Positions 33,614 through 46,100 of a stretch of DNA of 64,000 nucleotides are shown here, in pieces. Source of the stretch: Thozetella sp. PMI_491 (taxonomy: Eukaryota > Ascomycota > Sordariomycetes > Chaetosphaeriales > Chaetosphaeriaceae); the NCBI GenBank assembly GCA_021432635.1, contig MU270105.1, positions 62,001 through 126,000 on the forward strand. Reading direction: 5' to 3'. A program made the translations under genes and the position numbers. The notes beneath the pieces were generated by a model, which worked only from the letters and a program-made list of their open reading frames with translations, was not told where the DNA came from and did no database searches. Positions within the stretch are counted from its first letter, which is position 1, and the number at the start of each line of letters is the position of its first letter.

Positions 33614-35599
33614 TCATCTCCGTGTCACTTTTACCCACATGTCTTGCACTATCCAGACTATAGCTGCATACATGTTGGCTGGTGTGGCCGGATTCACTAG
33701 AGCAAAGTCGTAACGTCGCAAGAGCTGGGAGGAGCATTAGGCCAGGTTCCGCAGAGATACTTGATCATCACCGATGGGAGGGGAGGGTGGGAGAGGAATG
33801 AGACGGTATCGCCCTACCTCCGGGATCACCTTGCTGATCTCCATCAGCGCAATGCCCTTGCCTAGGCACTGGAACTGCCCGTATCCGAAGCCAAGGTCGA
33901 TCCTTCGCTGCATGGCCTGGCGCCTGGCCTCGTCGCCCTCGGCCTCGAGCCAACGCTCCGGCCGGAAGAGGTCCGCGTCGTCGCCCCAGAAGGCCTTGGA
34001 CCGCCCCATGGCGTAGACTGACTGCGTACACACCAGCGTGCCGGCGGGGAGGAAGTACCCGTTCACCGTGTCTCCACCGGGTGGCACCTGCTTGTAGAAC
34101 GCGCCAGCCGGCGTCGACGGATATGTGCGGAGCGTCTCCAGGATGGCCGCCTGGAGGTATGGCAGGCTCTTAGCCTCGGCGTCGCGGATCGGCGTGCTGA
34201 CGCGCCCGTCGGCGATGGCGCCCTCGAGCTCTTCCATCATCCGTCGGTAGGCCGCCGGGTTACTCAGAAGGCTGAGGATGATCATGCGGATGGTGCTGGC
34301 CGTGGTATCGGATCCGGCGATGCTAGACAGAGTGTGTGAATGATTAGCGTAACGCAATGTAAGGGCTTTGGGGAGAGGAACGACAGGGTGGACAATGGCA
34401 CCCATAAGAGCGCTGCGCAACTGGCTTGCTCACAAGACGGTTGCAACCTCCTGCCTCAATTCGTCTGCCGTGAGGCCATGATCGATAAAGGACTGGAGCA
34501 TATCCCGTGTAGGCTTGGAGCTTGGCGTAATTCGCTCCCGGATGAGAGGTTTGATTGTACTAGAAGTGAAAAAAGGGGCCATAATCAGTCCTTTTGATAC
34601 TCGTTCTTCCTGAGACAGGCTGATGAAGGCACTGTGGGAATAGTACTGACCCGAGCAAGGCGCCGAAACCAGCTTTGTCACCGTCGCGTGGCAGTAGATA
34701 AGTGAACGGCCACCGAAATAGCAGGATTGAAAAGGCGGCCCAGTTACTCAGGAGGTGAATAATCTTAAACATGCTCAAGTTGATTTGGACCATATCGTAC
34801 ATGTCCTTGTCGTTGGCGAGGAACCCAACGGGCTTGCTGAGGGTGAGCTCGCCGATCGCGTCCAACGAGAAAAACTGCGCACGAGTCGACAATTCCATCG
34901 GCCGGAAGCAAGTGTCTGTCGAGATGTATTTCCTCTCTATGAGGTCTACCCAGGCTTGGATGCTCTTATCAATAGCCTGCTCCAGGCCATCGCTACCGTA
35001 GCCGCTGTACTGGCGTCGTTGTCAGTATCCTACATCTGGGATCTTGGGAGGGGAGGTTGGCGGCGAGATTCATCACTCACAGCCGGAGAGATCTTCTTCC
35101 TGCGATCTTTCCTTTCTTCGGGGTCTTGCAGTGCGAAAACATTCCTGTGATCTAGCTCGATGATGCCGACGTTGTACCAGGAGCTCTTAGTGTATGCCGA
35201 CCGCACGCCCTGGATAGTAGCCAGGGAGTTCGGATCGCTGCACAATACCTCGTTCGGACCTATACGCACAACCGGTCCTATACCAAGGGTTTAGCAATCC
35301 AAAAAGAAATACAGGGCTCTTACCGCCGCCATTGGCGTTGTGTTAGCGCAGCTCGGAGTTTTCATACCATATCTTTCTGCCAGCTTTTGAAACTCGACGT
35401 GCGCCTTTCCATGTATACACTTGCGGACTACCCAGAGGAGACTGAATCCCGCAAAGAAAGGGCCGGGAATGTGCCTCAAGCGGTACCATAGCCGAAATTC
35501 AGACAACAGAGCCCCAAAGAACAGGAGGCTTAGCATGTAGTAGGCCGCTCCGGTCGGCAAGAATCTGTAAGTGAGTTGGAGAAGATCTTGGATAGCCAT
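33614..35599 (-). CDS. Cytochrome P450 monooxygenase (microsomal, class II)
   Basis: A heme-thiolate monooxygenase of about 509 residues, anchored in the ER. Minus-strand exons are 35599-35368, 35277-35081, 35009-34651, 34559-34434, 34322-33818 and 33724-33614; all phases agree. The N-terminal anchor is AAYYMLSLLFFGALLSEF, followed by the hinge RLRHIPGPFFAGF. The I-helix is FIAGSDTTAS, the K-helix ETLRTYP, then FRPERWL, and the heme loop FGYGQFQCLGKG with its Cys ligand. The short last exon (LLRRYDFALVNP) completes the C-terminus. The sequence style is that of the pisatin-demethylase-like CYP group, but the substrate is unknown. A Zn2Cys6 gene lies upstream, about 1.5 kb away on the same strand. 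No polyketide or terpene core gene is near. Confidence 0.93.
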
Positions 35600-37082
35600 C
35601 TTGAACCGAAGGGCACCGGGAGCGCTAACAAAACATGGGGACAGACGTTATCTCCTACCCAAGGGCGGCATCTCATAGAAATAACGGCCAGTCATCCGGA
35701 CGTCCTTATGGAGCAAGCAGCTGATGCCCTCTGTGGCGCACTTAGAGCCCCGTCTAAACACACATCATGCCAACACGCCTCTCAGTAGTGCCTCTACGAG
35801 TGTGGCATACCCAAGCCAAGGCGAGTATAGCTCTTAAAAAGCCCCTATCCCTCGATTGGTCCGGGGAAGAGGCGTAGCTCACACGCGAGAAGGATCGAGG
35901 TGCCAACCAGTCATGCGCCTCTCGGGGGCGCAAGAGCTATATCGAACGAGAGGTTCGCTTGATACGCACGCGACGAATACGGAAGCATCTTTCGCACGGA
36001 TCTGAGACGGTGCATGTGTACCCGGTGAGGGATGGGCACTCCGGAGAAAGCGTCGTGTCAGCGCTCTTGGCTAAAAAGTCCCGAGTCGCAGCTGACGACA
36101 CTGGGCGCGATACAGTCACATAAACGTAACGGGCAGCCAATCTAGGTCAACTCGGGGCGATAAGGATCTAGAAGAGTGTGCGATTAGCTGGACGGAGCGC
36201 GTATATGCAGGTGGTGCGTATAAGCAGATCGGGGTTGGCGCCGAAAGCTTGCGTCTAGCTTCTACCGCCATTCTTCTCATAGGAATAGGAATAGCGGCTG
36301 TTGGCCTTGGCTTAACCCCGAACGACACACACTTGATTTCAATAGGGATTAGCCTCTGGATTTGTGAAGGCATTGCGATTTTTCTCCGGGAGTATTACGC
36401 CAGTCTAACCTAGTGAGGACCAACGAGAAGCGGGGGTAGCATGTTGGTCCCAAAGTATTGTCAGAGTGGGCATCTAAGGAACTTTTCGGGTCTTCTATGC
36501 TTACAACAGTAAGGAAGTGCGCCGTGAAAGGTGATGATGAGAAGTTTGGGCCTCAGTCCAAGTCAAGGAGTAGGAGGACCTAGAAATCTAGATGGACCAC
36601 GGTAAAGAACTGCAGGTGTATGGCATGCGAACCAGATATATTCAATATCTAAACTTTTAAGCTTCGGCTCATGGCCGGCAATTCGCTGCCACTTGTAGAC
36701 ATCGGCGCTCCTCCGACCTGCCTAGCCCCGTCTCTATCCCTGCCCGACTATCGAGGAGAGGGCTCATCCCGGGTGCTGCGCGTTCGCTTCAAATATACCA
36801 AAACGTTCCTCGTCACGAGCATCCTTATACCCGGTACTTGTTATGATAAAACCATCCGACTCCCCGGTACTTGTTATGATAAAACAATCCGACTCCCTTT
36901 GGTCAGGTGTGCTGAGCCAAACATTAATGCGATTTCCGGCCAAGTATAGTCACAAGTCCACCGTGGCCCCGACTCCGCGGGCGACAACCGTAGAATCCGT
37001 GGGGTATTATCCAATAAGACACGCCCTCCGAGGGCTTTTGAAGAAATGAACCAATAGCAGCCTGCTTACGCCAGCCTAATGA
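35600..37082. other. Intergenic region with a 33-bp tandem duplication and decayed open stretches
   Basis: About 1.5 kb. It holds two overlapping stop-free stretches on the plus strand (35876-36122 and 36091-36413, in different frames), of which the second encodes hydrophobic segments. A 33-bp direct repeat lies at 36829-36896. It is more AT-rich than its surroundings. No intact gene. Confidence 0.45.
36829..36896. repeat. 33-bp direct tandem repeat, two copies
   Basis: The unit starting CCGGTACTTGTTATGATAAA at 36831 recurs at 36864, with a single visible mismatch (ACC versus ACA) in the shared part. It lies outside any gene and looks like a recent local duplication. Confidence 0.85.
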
Positions 37083-39491
37083 TCACAACGGTGGGGGTTG
37101 TTGACCAAACTCGGCCCCTAGCAGCATGCCAGCGGCGTTGTTCCACTGAGCGCCGTCCTGCCAGGCCCACACCGTATCCGGGAAGCCGAACCCAAGCGAC
37201 AATCCGTTGTAGCCCATCATATTATCCTGCCCGAAAGCAAGGTCGGGGATGGGCGGACGCCCCTGCTCGAAGTCGCCTCCGGCCGAGAATAAGTATGCCT
37301 GCTGGTCCATGGCGGTCGGGGCAGGCGATGTAACGAGCATGACGGCGTCAGACCTGGGCTCTTGCTTGATGCTGTTCTGGGCCGATAGACTCGACCTCGG
37401 CGGACGGCCAGCAACAAAGTCTAGGGTCATCAGGTTGAGGTCGGATATCACGATGGCGTAGCGGTGCATGGTCCCGGGGATCAGCGGGTGTTTCAGTTGC
37501 CGGGACGCCAGCTCGGAGCTCGCATCTAGCAGACGGAGGGACTCGGCGATCCACTGGCTCTGGCGCTGGGCTGCTTCATAGCCACGGAATCGCTTGGTCT
37601 CACAGATCACCGATAGCACGAGGACCAATGCGGCCGTGTAGAGATAGTACATGTCCCACCACGATACGGGATCGAACCTCCCTATGGCATCTAAGCGCAG
37701 GAGGATCCTGATCGTCTCTTGGGCCGATCCTGTGCAGATGTCCGAGAGAACGGGAGAGGGCCGCGATGCGGAGGCCGGATGAGGAGGCGGGAGCACAGTC
37801 TCGCATGGCTTGGCTGTCTCGGGCGCCGCTTCTGCGGCGGCGTGCTTCGCGGCCAGAGCAAGAAGGGCGTTTCTGGACATGACGATGAGGATATAGTGGT
37901 AAAGGGAGTGCATGAGGAAGATAGCCCTCTGGCCTGTTGGAGTGAGAGCATCAGCGGCATCGAGCCGCAGATGCGAGGGAAGCTGGTCTTTCCACCGATC
38001 CATGTCTCGGAGCAGGGAGGCGGCGGGAGAGAGGGGGCGGACGCAGAAGCTCCCGCCGGTCGTGAGGCCCCGGACGACGCGGCACGCTTGGCTTAGCATG
38101 ACGACAAGCCGGCTGGAGGCGAGAACGCAGGCATCGCCGCCGCCGCCGCCGCTGCCGAGGATCGACTCGCGAGGGCAGCCGGAGGTGCAGAGGGTCTCGT
38201 CGACGGCGCTGGGGCGATCGAGAGAGGAAGCCTGCATCATCTCAAAGGTGTAGAGGGTCCACCAGAGCCGCTTGCGGAGTTCTCTGGTGACGGGGTTGTG
38301 CATCGGCTTCTTATTGTTGCCAATGATGGTGTCCCGGTGCAGGCCGATGGCGAAGGCGATGCGCGCAGCGGCGCCGGTCAGGGTCCAGCACGAGTCGCGG
38401 TGGTTGTTGTTATGAAGGTGGAGGCCCATGAGTAGGAGGGCTTGGACAGCTGAGATGCTGGAGGTGAAGATGACGCTTGGCAGCAGGGCCTGGACCTTCC
38501 TCCACCACCGCTCCTCGGCCTCTTGGCCGTGTTCGAGGGAGAGGACGTCGAGGCCGCCTTGGCTACGGCGGGCCAAGATCAAGACGCACAAGAGGCTGCA
38601 TATCCACGTCGGGTCTGCCGTCGAGGCTAGCAAGTTGGGCGACTGGGCGTGGCGCTCATACTCTTCCCGGAACGAAGACTCGTGGAGCACAGGGAAGTCG
38701 GCGTGCACGTGCTCGAAGTAGGCGGTGATCAGCGTGTCCGGCACGTGTGATGCAATGATAGAGTCGATGGGGGACCCAGCGGCGCCAACATCCCCGGCCC
38801 CCGCGGAGAAGCCATCGCTAGCTGGTGTGGATGACGAGGCCACGTTTGACGGACTTGGCATGATCTCTCTCGAGAACGACGACACCTCGGCCACCCATGC
38901 CTTCTCGGTAGGGTTCCGGCCGAAGAGGAAAAACTGGCCCGGGGTCTGGCCGTTCTGCCCCGGTCCGCCGAAGAGGGCCCGGAGCTTGATCTGGAAGAGG
39001 TAGCTGCTGGCGGGGCCGATATACTGGGTCTGGCCTTGCTGGTCGCGGAGCACCGGCATCTCATACGGCTGGTCGGCCGGCGGCTGGGTGGACTGCGAAT
39101 CGGCATGGGAGCCAGCGACCGGGGTGCTGTCATCCTGGCGGTCTACGATCGACGCGGCGGGAGGCGGCGGTGCGGCATCCGGGGCCGGCAGGGGGATGCC
39201 GAGGGACGAGCCGAGGGCCCGCATGCTTTCCAGGCTGGAGGTGTCGGCCTCGGGCATCAGGCCCTTGACGAGGCTCTCCAGGAGGTTGATGCGGGCGGTG
39301 ACGGCGTCAGCCGACGAGTAGATGCGCGCCTTGGGCCGCTGCGATGTGACGCAGTCGAAGCCATGCGTCTCGCAGTAGCGACACGACGGCGCGTCGGGCG
39401 GCTTGTGGCATTTTTGCTTACGGTGCTTGCACCGATCGCATGAGATCTCGGTGCGTTTCCGTTGGTCGGCAGGCACTCTGCGGCTGGGCAT
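37083..39491 (-). CDS. Zn(II)2Cys6 transcription factor with fungal-specific middle-homology domain
   Basis: A predicted nuclear DNA-binding regulator of about 802 residues, in one uninterrupted frame. The ATG at 39491 (MPSRRVPADQRKR) was chosen because the longer frame starts with GTG. The zinc cluster is at residues 18-47: CDRCKHRKQKC then CRYCETHGFDC. RIYSSADAVTARINLLESLVKG follows, a typical coiled-coil linker. The fungal-specific domain starts near DTLITAYFEHVHADFPVLHE (about 255) and includes CWTLTGAAARIAFAIGLHRD and RKRLWWTLYTFEMM. The C-terminal part is acidic/Gly-rich and ends GAEFGQQPPPL. The 5' flank is a CT-rich tract. Its targets are unknown; the P450 gene downstream is the nearest candidate. 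Confidence 0.92.
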   Translation of the reverse strand: MPSRRVPADQRKRTEISCDRCKHRKQKCHKPPDAPSCRYCETHGFDCVTSQRPKARIYSSADAVTARINLLESLVKGLMPEADTSSLESMRALGSSLGIPLPAPDAAPPPPAASIVDRQDDSTPVAGSHADSQSTQPPADQPYEMPVLRDQQGQTQYIGPASSYLFQIKLRALFGGPGQNGQTPGQFFLFGRNPTEKAWVAEVSSFSREIMPSPSNVASSSTPASDGFSAGAGDVGAAGSPIDSIIASHVPDTLITAYFEHVHADFPVLHESSFREEYERHAQSPNLLASTADPTWICSLLCVLILARRSQGGLDVLSLEHGQEAEERWWRKVQALLPSVIFTSSISAVQALLLMGLHLHNNNHRDSCWTLTGAAARIAFAIGLHRDTIIGNNKKPMHNPVTRELRKRLWWTLYTFEMMQASSLDRPSAVDETLCTSGCPRESILGSGGGGGDACVLASSRLVVMLSQACRVVRGLTTGGSFCVRPLSPAASLLRDMDRWKDQLPSHLRLDAADALTPTGQRAIFLMHSLYHYILIVMSRNALLALAAKHAAAEAAPETAKPCETVLPPPHPASASRPSPVLSDICTGSAQETIRILLRLDAIGRFDPVSWWDMYYLYTAALVLVLSVICETKRFRGYEAAQRQSQWIAESLRLLDASSELASRQLKHPLIPGTMHRYAIVISDLNLMTLDFVAGRPPRSSLSAQNSIKQEPRSDAVMLVTSPAPTAMDQQAYLFSAGGDFEQGRPPIPDLAFGQDNMMGYNGLSLGFGFPDTVWAWQDGAQWNNAAGMLLGAEFGQQPPPL

Positions 39492-42400
39492 TTCCGGCGA
39501 GGGACGAGGAGCTCGTGGCGGGTGTCGCACTCTCTCTCTCTCTTGTCTCTCTCGCGCGCGTGCTCTCTCTTGGTCTTTCTTTTTGCTGTTTCTCGCGCGG
39601 CTGCGGTGCGGTTGAGATTACCTCAAAAAGGTCGGTCCCGGCTTTTTGCGGGGTGAAGCACGCAACCCGTGCACGCCCCCACTGCAGGCTAGACCGGCCT
39701 GGGTGCGAGAGATGCGTAGGTAGCTATCCGTAACCCGACAAGCTGGAGCCCCGTTCTTCCCCAGGCGCTACGTCCGGACTAGCAGTGCGCGATCTCGTCC
39801 TTGATGAAGCGGACGGATCGGAAGCTTTTTACCACTAAAGGTGGTGAAAGGGGTGGTGGGAAGTGGGGAGGGCCGATGCCTTTCCTTTTTTTTCCTCAGC
39901 TGGGCTTTCTTAGGGATCCGGCAAATCGGGCGGGCGGGCGTGCGCCGGAAGCTGCATCGCATCAGCCGCGAGCCACGCACCTACCTTATCTTGCCATCCC
40001 TCCAGACAATTGCCGGGACCCTGGTCTGGGAAACCACAATCCCAACCGCAATCACGGTGAGCTTGCATCCCAAGCCTGCATCCCATCCCACGCCGCCCAC
40101 GCCTGAAAGTTTCGCCCAGGCTACGAGACCCTTCCTTAGTTTCGCAGCTGAGGTCGGCGGTTTTTGATGGCCTTGCATTCGGGGGCGCCTAGCGTGAGAT
40201 ACGCACGCTAGCCAGTATTCGTAACCCTCAAGGGCATCTGACAACGGCGGCCTGTGATTGGGAGTCCGCGAGTCTCTGACCCAGCGCGGCGTTCGCGCGT
40301 GCCCGGCTTCTAAAGCCCGCAGCGCTCCTTTGCGTCGAGACAGGGAGGGGAGGATGCCGTGTATGTACAAGTAGCCGAGACTTACACAGCGCCACATGTG
40401 CGGAAGAATACGATGGTGACACGAGCAAGTCAAGTCATCTGCATCTCTCTACCGCGCCGTTCGACCTTGTCGGCGATTTGGCTGGCGCTACTCTGGATCC
40501 TCCGGCGTTGGTGGCTGACGGCTGCCGCAGCCCTCAACGATCAAGCGAAGGATATCGCCACAAAAGAACTTCTTGCCCTGTGCTAAGGAGCCCAAATGTT
40601 TCTAACGTTTCGCCTATTGTTCATGGGGCTGGTTCGTGAGGAGGATACTCTCGTTAGATAATGAACCTCGGGCTGGATCGTCAGAGTCATACTGCTAAAC
40701 CTACCTTGTATTCTTAGTATGGCATAGTCACCGAACGAAGTCACCCGGCCCTCGAATAGGTAATTCTGCCGATTTGTCTCACTTTGGTCCCGACCCTCGG
40801 CTGGTTGCCGCCGTTAGAAACACGGCCAATTCCTCTTTCGTTGTCTTCCGGACCCCTCTTCAGCCCGCCCTAGTTGCGTTGGTCAGACTCGATCCCGGCG
40901 AGGTGGCGTAGGCGCCGACTGCCAATTGTTAAATTTCCCAAAACGTCCAGGTAGCAGAGTCTACGCGTGTCAACCGAATTACGGCTTCTTAGTAAGACGG
41001 AACTCCGGCTCTCATCCGTTGGGCCGGCTCCGAGACGGTACAAGCACCGAGGCCGGTCAAAGTGGGGCCGCCCGTACCGGACGATCTCGGGAGTCCTTCC
41101 GTTCGGCAGCATCCGCACAGACATGCCGGAGCTTGCTGCGCCGTTGTGGAGTCACACTGCTTCCTCTCTCTATACGTAGAGTAGCCCCCTGGAGTGCTTT
41201 ATGCCCTTATCACGGGATGGGAGCTCCCGATGCAGGGTGGGACTACGGGCAGAACCAACCATGTTGCTCTCCCCACCGCTAAGCATTTCTCGTAAACCTG
41301 AGGGGCCCGACTTGCCCTGCGCTCATATTCACCCATCCTAATAATCCCTCTGTCGGTGAGGAAATAACCAACAGCTCATTGCGCATAGCAGGCAAAATCT
41401 ACTGTTGGCCGAACTGGCCATCTCTCAGGTGATGTTAATAACATGCCCGCACATATACTTACGTGCCACCAACACGCTTCCACACCGGAACGACGGGTTC
41501 TCTGCCGCCGTCTGCTGTGGCCATGCCAAAACATATACTCTATATCGTATACCTCCAAGGGGAAGGATAGAGATGCCAGGAGAAGTGCGTTCGTCTCATC
41601 CGGCGATGGCATGCAAGCCAAGTCCCGCGTGAACCCGGGCCCGCTCGGCTTACGGCATCAAGCGAGCAAACGAAAATCGTTCCAAAAACACAAATTATGG
41701 GAGATACGGCGCACCCCCTGGATGTCAACACTCCTCCAGAAGAGTGTCTGGAGGGAGGGGTGGCCCCTAAGGGGGTATCAAATAAAACGCGCTGAGAGGT
41801 GGGAAGCGTTCGTGATCGCCGCCATCGTGTCGGAGGTTGCCGGCTGCTAATCTCCAACCTCAATACCCAGCCCGCGCGCAGCGCACAAGTGGCGAAAGCC
41901 GGGCCGCGGCATCGCCTGCGAGCAAGAGATTCAGCTTGACAACGGGTGATCATAGCAGAGAAGAAGAAGAAAGCTGTCCAGCTGATAAGCCGAGGTGAAG
42001 ATGTGTCTGCTCAAAAGTTCACGGTTAAACGCACGCTCTGACGCCAGTGACGCCACGACACAATGCCACCTCAACCCTCCCCCCTATGGCACCTCCCTCC
42101 TCGCAAACCAAGCAGGATTTGCTCACTCGCATGCTGCTACACGTAACCCACCCGGGAACGCCTGCCCCTCTCCGCGGACGCCAGTGGCGCATCGCTTGCA
42201 AGCCGAGTGTGGAGTGGCCGAAAAGGGTCTAAGGGCGTTCGGCATCTCGGGTGGGTGCGAAAAGAGCAAGGCTCATGCGCCTCTCATCACCGGAAGAAAG
42301 TCCGTATGGAAGCCGGCGACAGGCCCCCCCGGGGGGGCGCTGAGCGCTGGGCGTTCTTCGTAAAGCCAAAGCCTTGGCCTTGCAGGGACTTTTTGGATCG

Positions 42401-43103
42401 CGGGAACGCCGTCATCTGCAGTTTTCTCGAGTCCAGGCGGCGCACAGATGATGATTCGCGCGATCCCTGTCTAGATGGGGAGCGGGCGAAGATGCCGCCG
42501 AACGCCCATTGTTCGGCCCCCAAGCAGGGTCGAGTGCCAAGTCAGCCACAGCCGTTCCCCGTCCCAAGCAGGCTGGGGAGGCCCATGCGCAGCGACACAT
42601 GAACTGTTGGTCGCTGCGGTGGCAAGCCAGGGCGAGGAACGAGCGTCATTGCTCTTGCATCGAATCACGTCCGTCATCATGCTGCGCGTTGGCGGCGAGA
42701 TGAGAGAGAGGGGGATTATGTGATAGGGCGAGCAAGAGGGAGGAGAAACGTCGCAAGATTCTGCTTCGTTCCTGGGAGCTTGTTGTTTCTCCAGGGGTCC
42801 TTTCTAGGCACCAGACCGAAGGGTGAGCGGCTGGTACCGTGGCTGTTCGAGGCCCTGGCCAGACAATAAGTATTACGTTGTACGTACCCTAGCGCCCCAA
42901 ATAGATGTCCAATAATAACTGAAGCGTGAGGGGCAAGCGTAAGCCCACCTCCCCTGCCTTCAGCAGCGCCGGGAACCAACCGAGTGTTGCGAAGCTGAGC
43001 TACCCTGGACAGTTCCCCTATGTCCTGCGCCAGACCTTGCAGCCGGGCAATTCCTGTTGGCTTGCCGACCAGAACCTCGTGGAGAATCAGATGGTTCCTG
43101 GCG

Positions 43104-43144
<41 letters not shown>

Positions 43145-46100
43145 TATGTGGTATGGATGTTGGCTATAGTCCAACCACCTATACGGCCAAGACGGCAGAT
43201 AGACCCTCGAGGAAAGTAGCGCATATTGAACGAACACCTCCCTCCCCTACCTACCTAAGAATAAAGGGATGTGCGTGCCCCAGAAGCCTATTCAGTGGGA
43301 ACTTTTTCGCTTCGGCTGGGGCGACGGGGTGCCAAGTATGTGCGGTAGGGCCATCTGCGTCTGGGCGAAGTCCACCTTCAACGTGGCGACGGTGGAGCTC
43401 GCGGGGCGGGGTTGTCCGCGGAGAATTTCTTGAATGCTGAGACAAAGAGCAGTCACTTTCCCTGAGCGTGCATGAGTGAGGGAGGCCGCGGCTGGGGACG
43501 CGACGAAGCTCGGCACTACCGCCGTTTTGGGCGCTGCTTTCCGGTTGAGCCGTGGCTTGGCAAAAGAGAGTATGCGCGGACAATATCACAAGCGAGCAGG
43601 TGCCGGCAGCTCTGGGCGGCGAGCGGCGCAGCAATTCAATCAATGGTGTGGTGCGATGGAGGGGCAGAGAGCTATTGTACAGAGCTATCTCAGCGCGGCG
43701 TCGAGGAGGAGCTCGAGTTAGGTAGTGATCGCTCGCCCGGCTACTTGGGCGAGCACGAGTCAGTCCTTCCCGATCTTTGGGGCATCTTGGACGGCGTCGA
43801 GGCTCCGCTGCAATGGACCTGGGGAACAGAGCCCCGCCGCAAGATGATCACACTGTCCCTCCAGTTCCTCCCTCCAGTTCTCCTGGGTCAGAGAGTGCGG
43901 GCAGGGGGCGCGGAGCAGTATACTAAGTTGGTAGGTATACTAGGTATCGACAAAGCTAGGTCCTGCTGCACTCGCTTCGACCTGTCACCTAACTCCTCCC
44001 CCGATCCCTGCAGTTGCCCCCCGTCCTGTTACGTTTCCTTCCTGCAGCTTTTGGGGAGGAGAGGGGCTGCCTGCTGTTGGCTGCGAGCCGGGCAGGGCCC
44101 CTTGTCCACCCCGGATCTCGTAATAAAATAGGGAACGCCGCGAGGATGGCCCGACGCAGATTGCAGGAGGCCTAGCGCACATGATGGCGACAAAACATGC
44201 GAGCTGGGCCGGGGGATTGTCGACGGCGTCGCCCCAGCTGCCCTTCTGGGAATCCACACCTCGAGGGGCAGCATATTGAGGGAGGGTGGTCGTGCAGGCT
44301 ACCTGCCCATCCAGCCGCCTGCGTCGAGGTTCAATCGGCTCACAGGCCGACCGATTGCACACGGGTCGGTCGCGACCTCGGCTTGCCGCCTCCGCGCGCA
44401 TGCGATCTCTCCCATGACCTTCGCTTTGGGCATAGATCAGAGGGGCGGCCTTGCCACCACCAACGCGCGAGGATACAGCGCGGGAAAGTTGCTCAGACAC
44501 ATCTCCAATACTGGACCAATGTCTCGGGGCCCCGTCATCCCCTCCAGGCCCAGCCGGCGCCACGGGAGCAGAGAGGGGGGGCGGCAACGAGTGCGACCTA
44601 CCCCATGTTTACTTGGCAGGATTCCGTGGTTGAGGCCCAATCTATCTGCACGCACCTACCTTGCACACTCTCTCGCGCACGCCCCCCCGGCCGAGCAACG
44701 CTGATCCGGTGATGGCGGCCTGCGAATCACCATGGACGGGCGTGAACGATGAAAAATATGCCAAGCCTCCAGGCCGGCCAAAAGGTCTAGAGGTTGCAAT
44801 AGGGTCTGGCTGCTTACATTGAAAGATATTTGGTATGAAAGGGACGGCACGCATCAGTGCACAGGCGTGCGCCATCTCCCATCCAGATTCCGTAGCTGTG
44901 GTCGAGGGCGCCCGGGGGCTTCACCGAGCGCTCGGTCAATTGGCTCGTCCGGGGACCAAGGGGAAGCGTCCCGGAACAAGGAGACCTGCCTCGAGGATGT
45001 GGTGGATTGAGGCCTGGTCTTGGTGCCGACTGCAGGAGAGTCGATAGTAAGCTGCGGTAGCGTCGCATGCTGGCCGCCCTAGCCAGGGTTATCCCGTTGG
45101 CCTTGGCTCGCGCTAGCTTGGTGCTTGTCTCTCGCCTCTCGCCGCTCCCGCAGCACTTCTCTCTGGCGAGCCGTCTCTTCAGCGCACCTTTTCTTCTCTT
45201 CGCTTGTGCGCAAGCCGCCTTGGCTTGCGTTCCTCGGCCGTCGCTGCCGGTAGGCTCGACCCCAACTCCCGCTCCCGGGTCTTGGAAAGGTTGGGGAACA
45301 CAAAGGGGGCGTCTGCGTCTGATGTGCCTTGTTGCGCAAAGAGATAGGGAGGGGGGGGGGGGGGTGTGCTTGTAGGGAAGGAGGCTAGGGCTCGAAGAAG
45401 TGGCCTGTCACTCTTTATACCTGGGGCATTTCAAACGGTTCCTCGCGGGAACGGCGGGCAAAGGGGCCGACCCATGATGGATTTACGCTACGGACGGCAA
45501 GTTCTGACAGCTGGCTACTCAACCATGGGCGACTGTGTCGTCTGGAGGGGGGTCTTTGAACAAGGCTACTGAGTGCCGATCATGGATTGACCAACCACAT
45601 CTTCCCCGGCTCCTCTTCCCCATGATGCGACCTCACACCCCCAGACACCGACTTGGGCCCGTTCATTATGCCCCCTGCTCTGCAGCTCCCATGCCACACC
45701 AGTCCTCGGGACGGCCAGCGTTGGGAGTGCCCGCAGAGGCTGGAAATTAAAGCCCCAGACGTGTCAGCCATGCGTCCCAGCTGGTCGTCGTCCCAAGGGT
45801 CTACTTCTCCCCCATCCCGCCGTTACGCCCACGGCCTGCAAGCAATGCAGAAACTGCTGGTTGGTCGTGTCAAAGCGCAGGTCTGTACGTACATATGGGC
45901 TGCATTGTCGTCCTGCCCCCCAGAACCTCTTTCCACATTTGATTCCCTCCCGGGTAGTTGAGAAGGGCCACGGCTTCTACGTTGGCGCTCCCTCGCTCCC
46001 ACCTGCTGCGCCCACGCAAACCTAACCCATCGATCTCGCGTTCCCCAGACTGCGCTATGGTGCCCTGGCAATCTTTCGAGCCTATATCATAAGCCCAGCC

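Noticed and set aside
25131-39491. Secondary-metabolite gene cluster (SDR, P450, regulator)
   Set aside because: No polyketide, peptide, terpene or prenyltransferase core gene is present, and the UvdE repair gene interrupts the group.
43472-44131. 219-codon plus-strand open frame in the long gap
   Set aside because: No recognisable motif, biased by GC content, and overlapping open frames exist on both strands.
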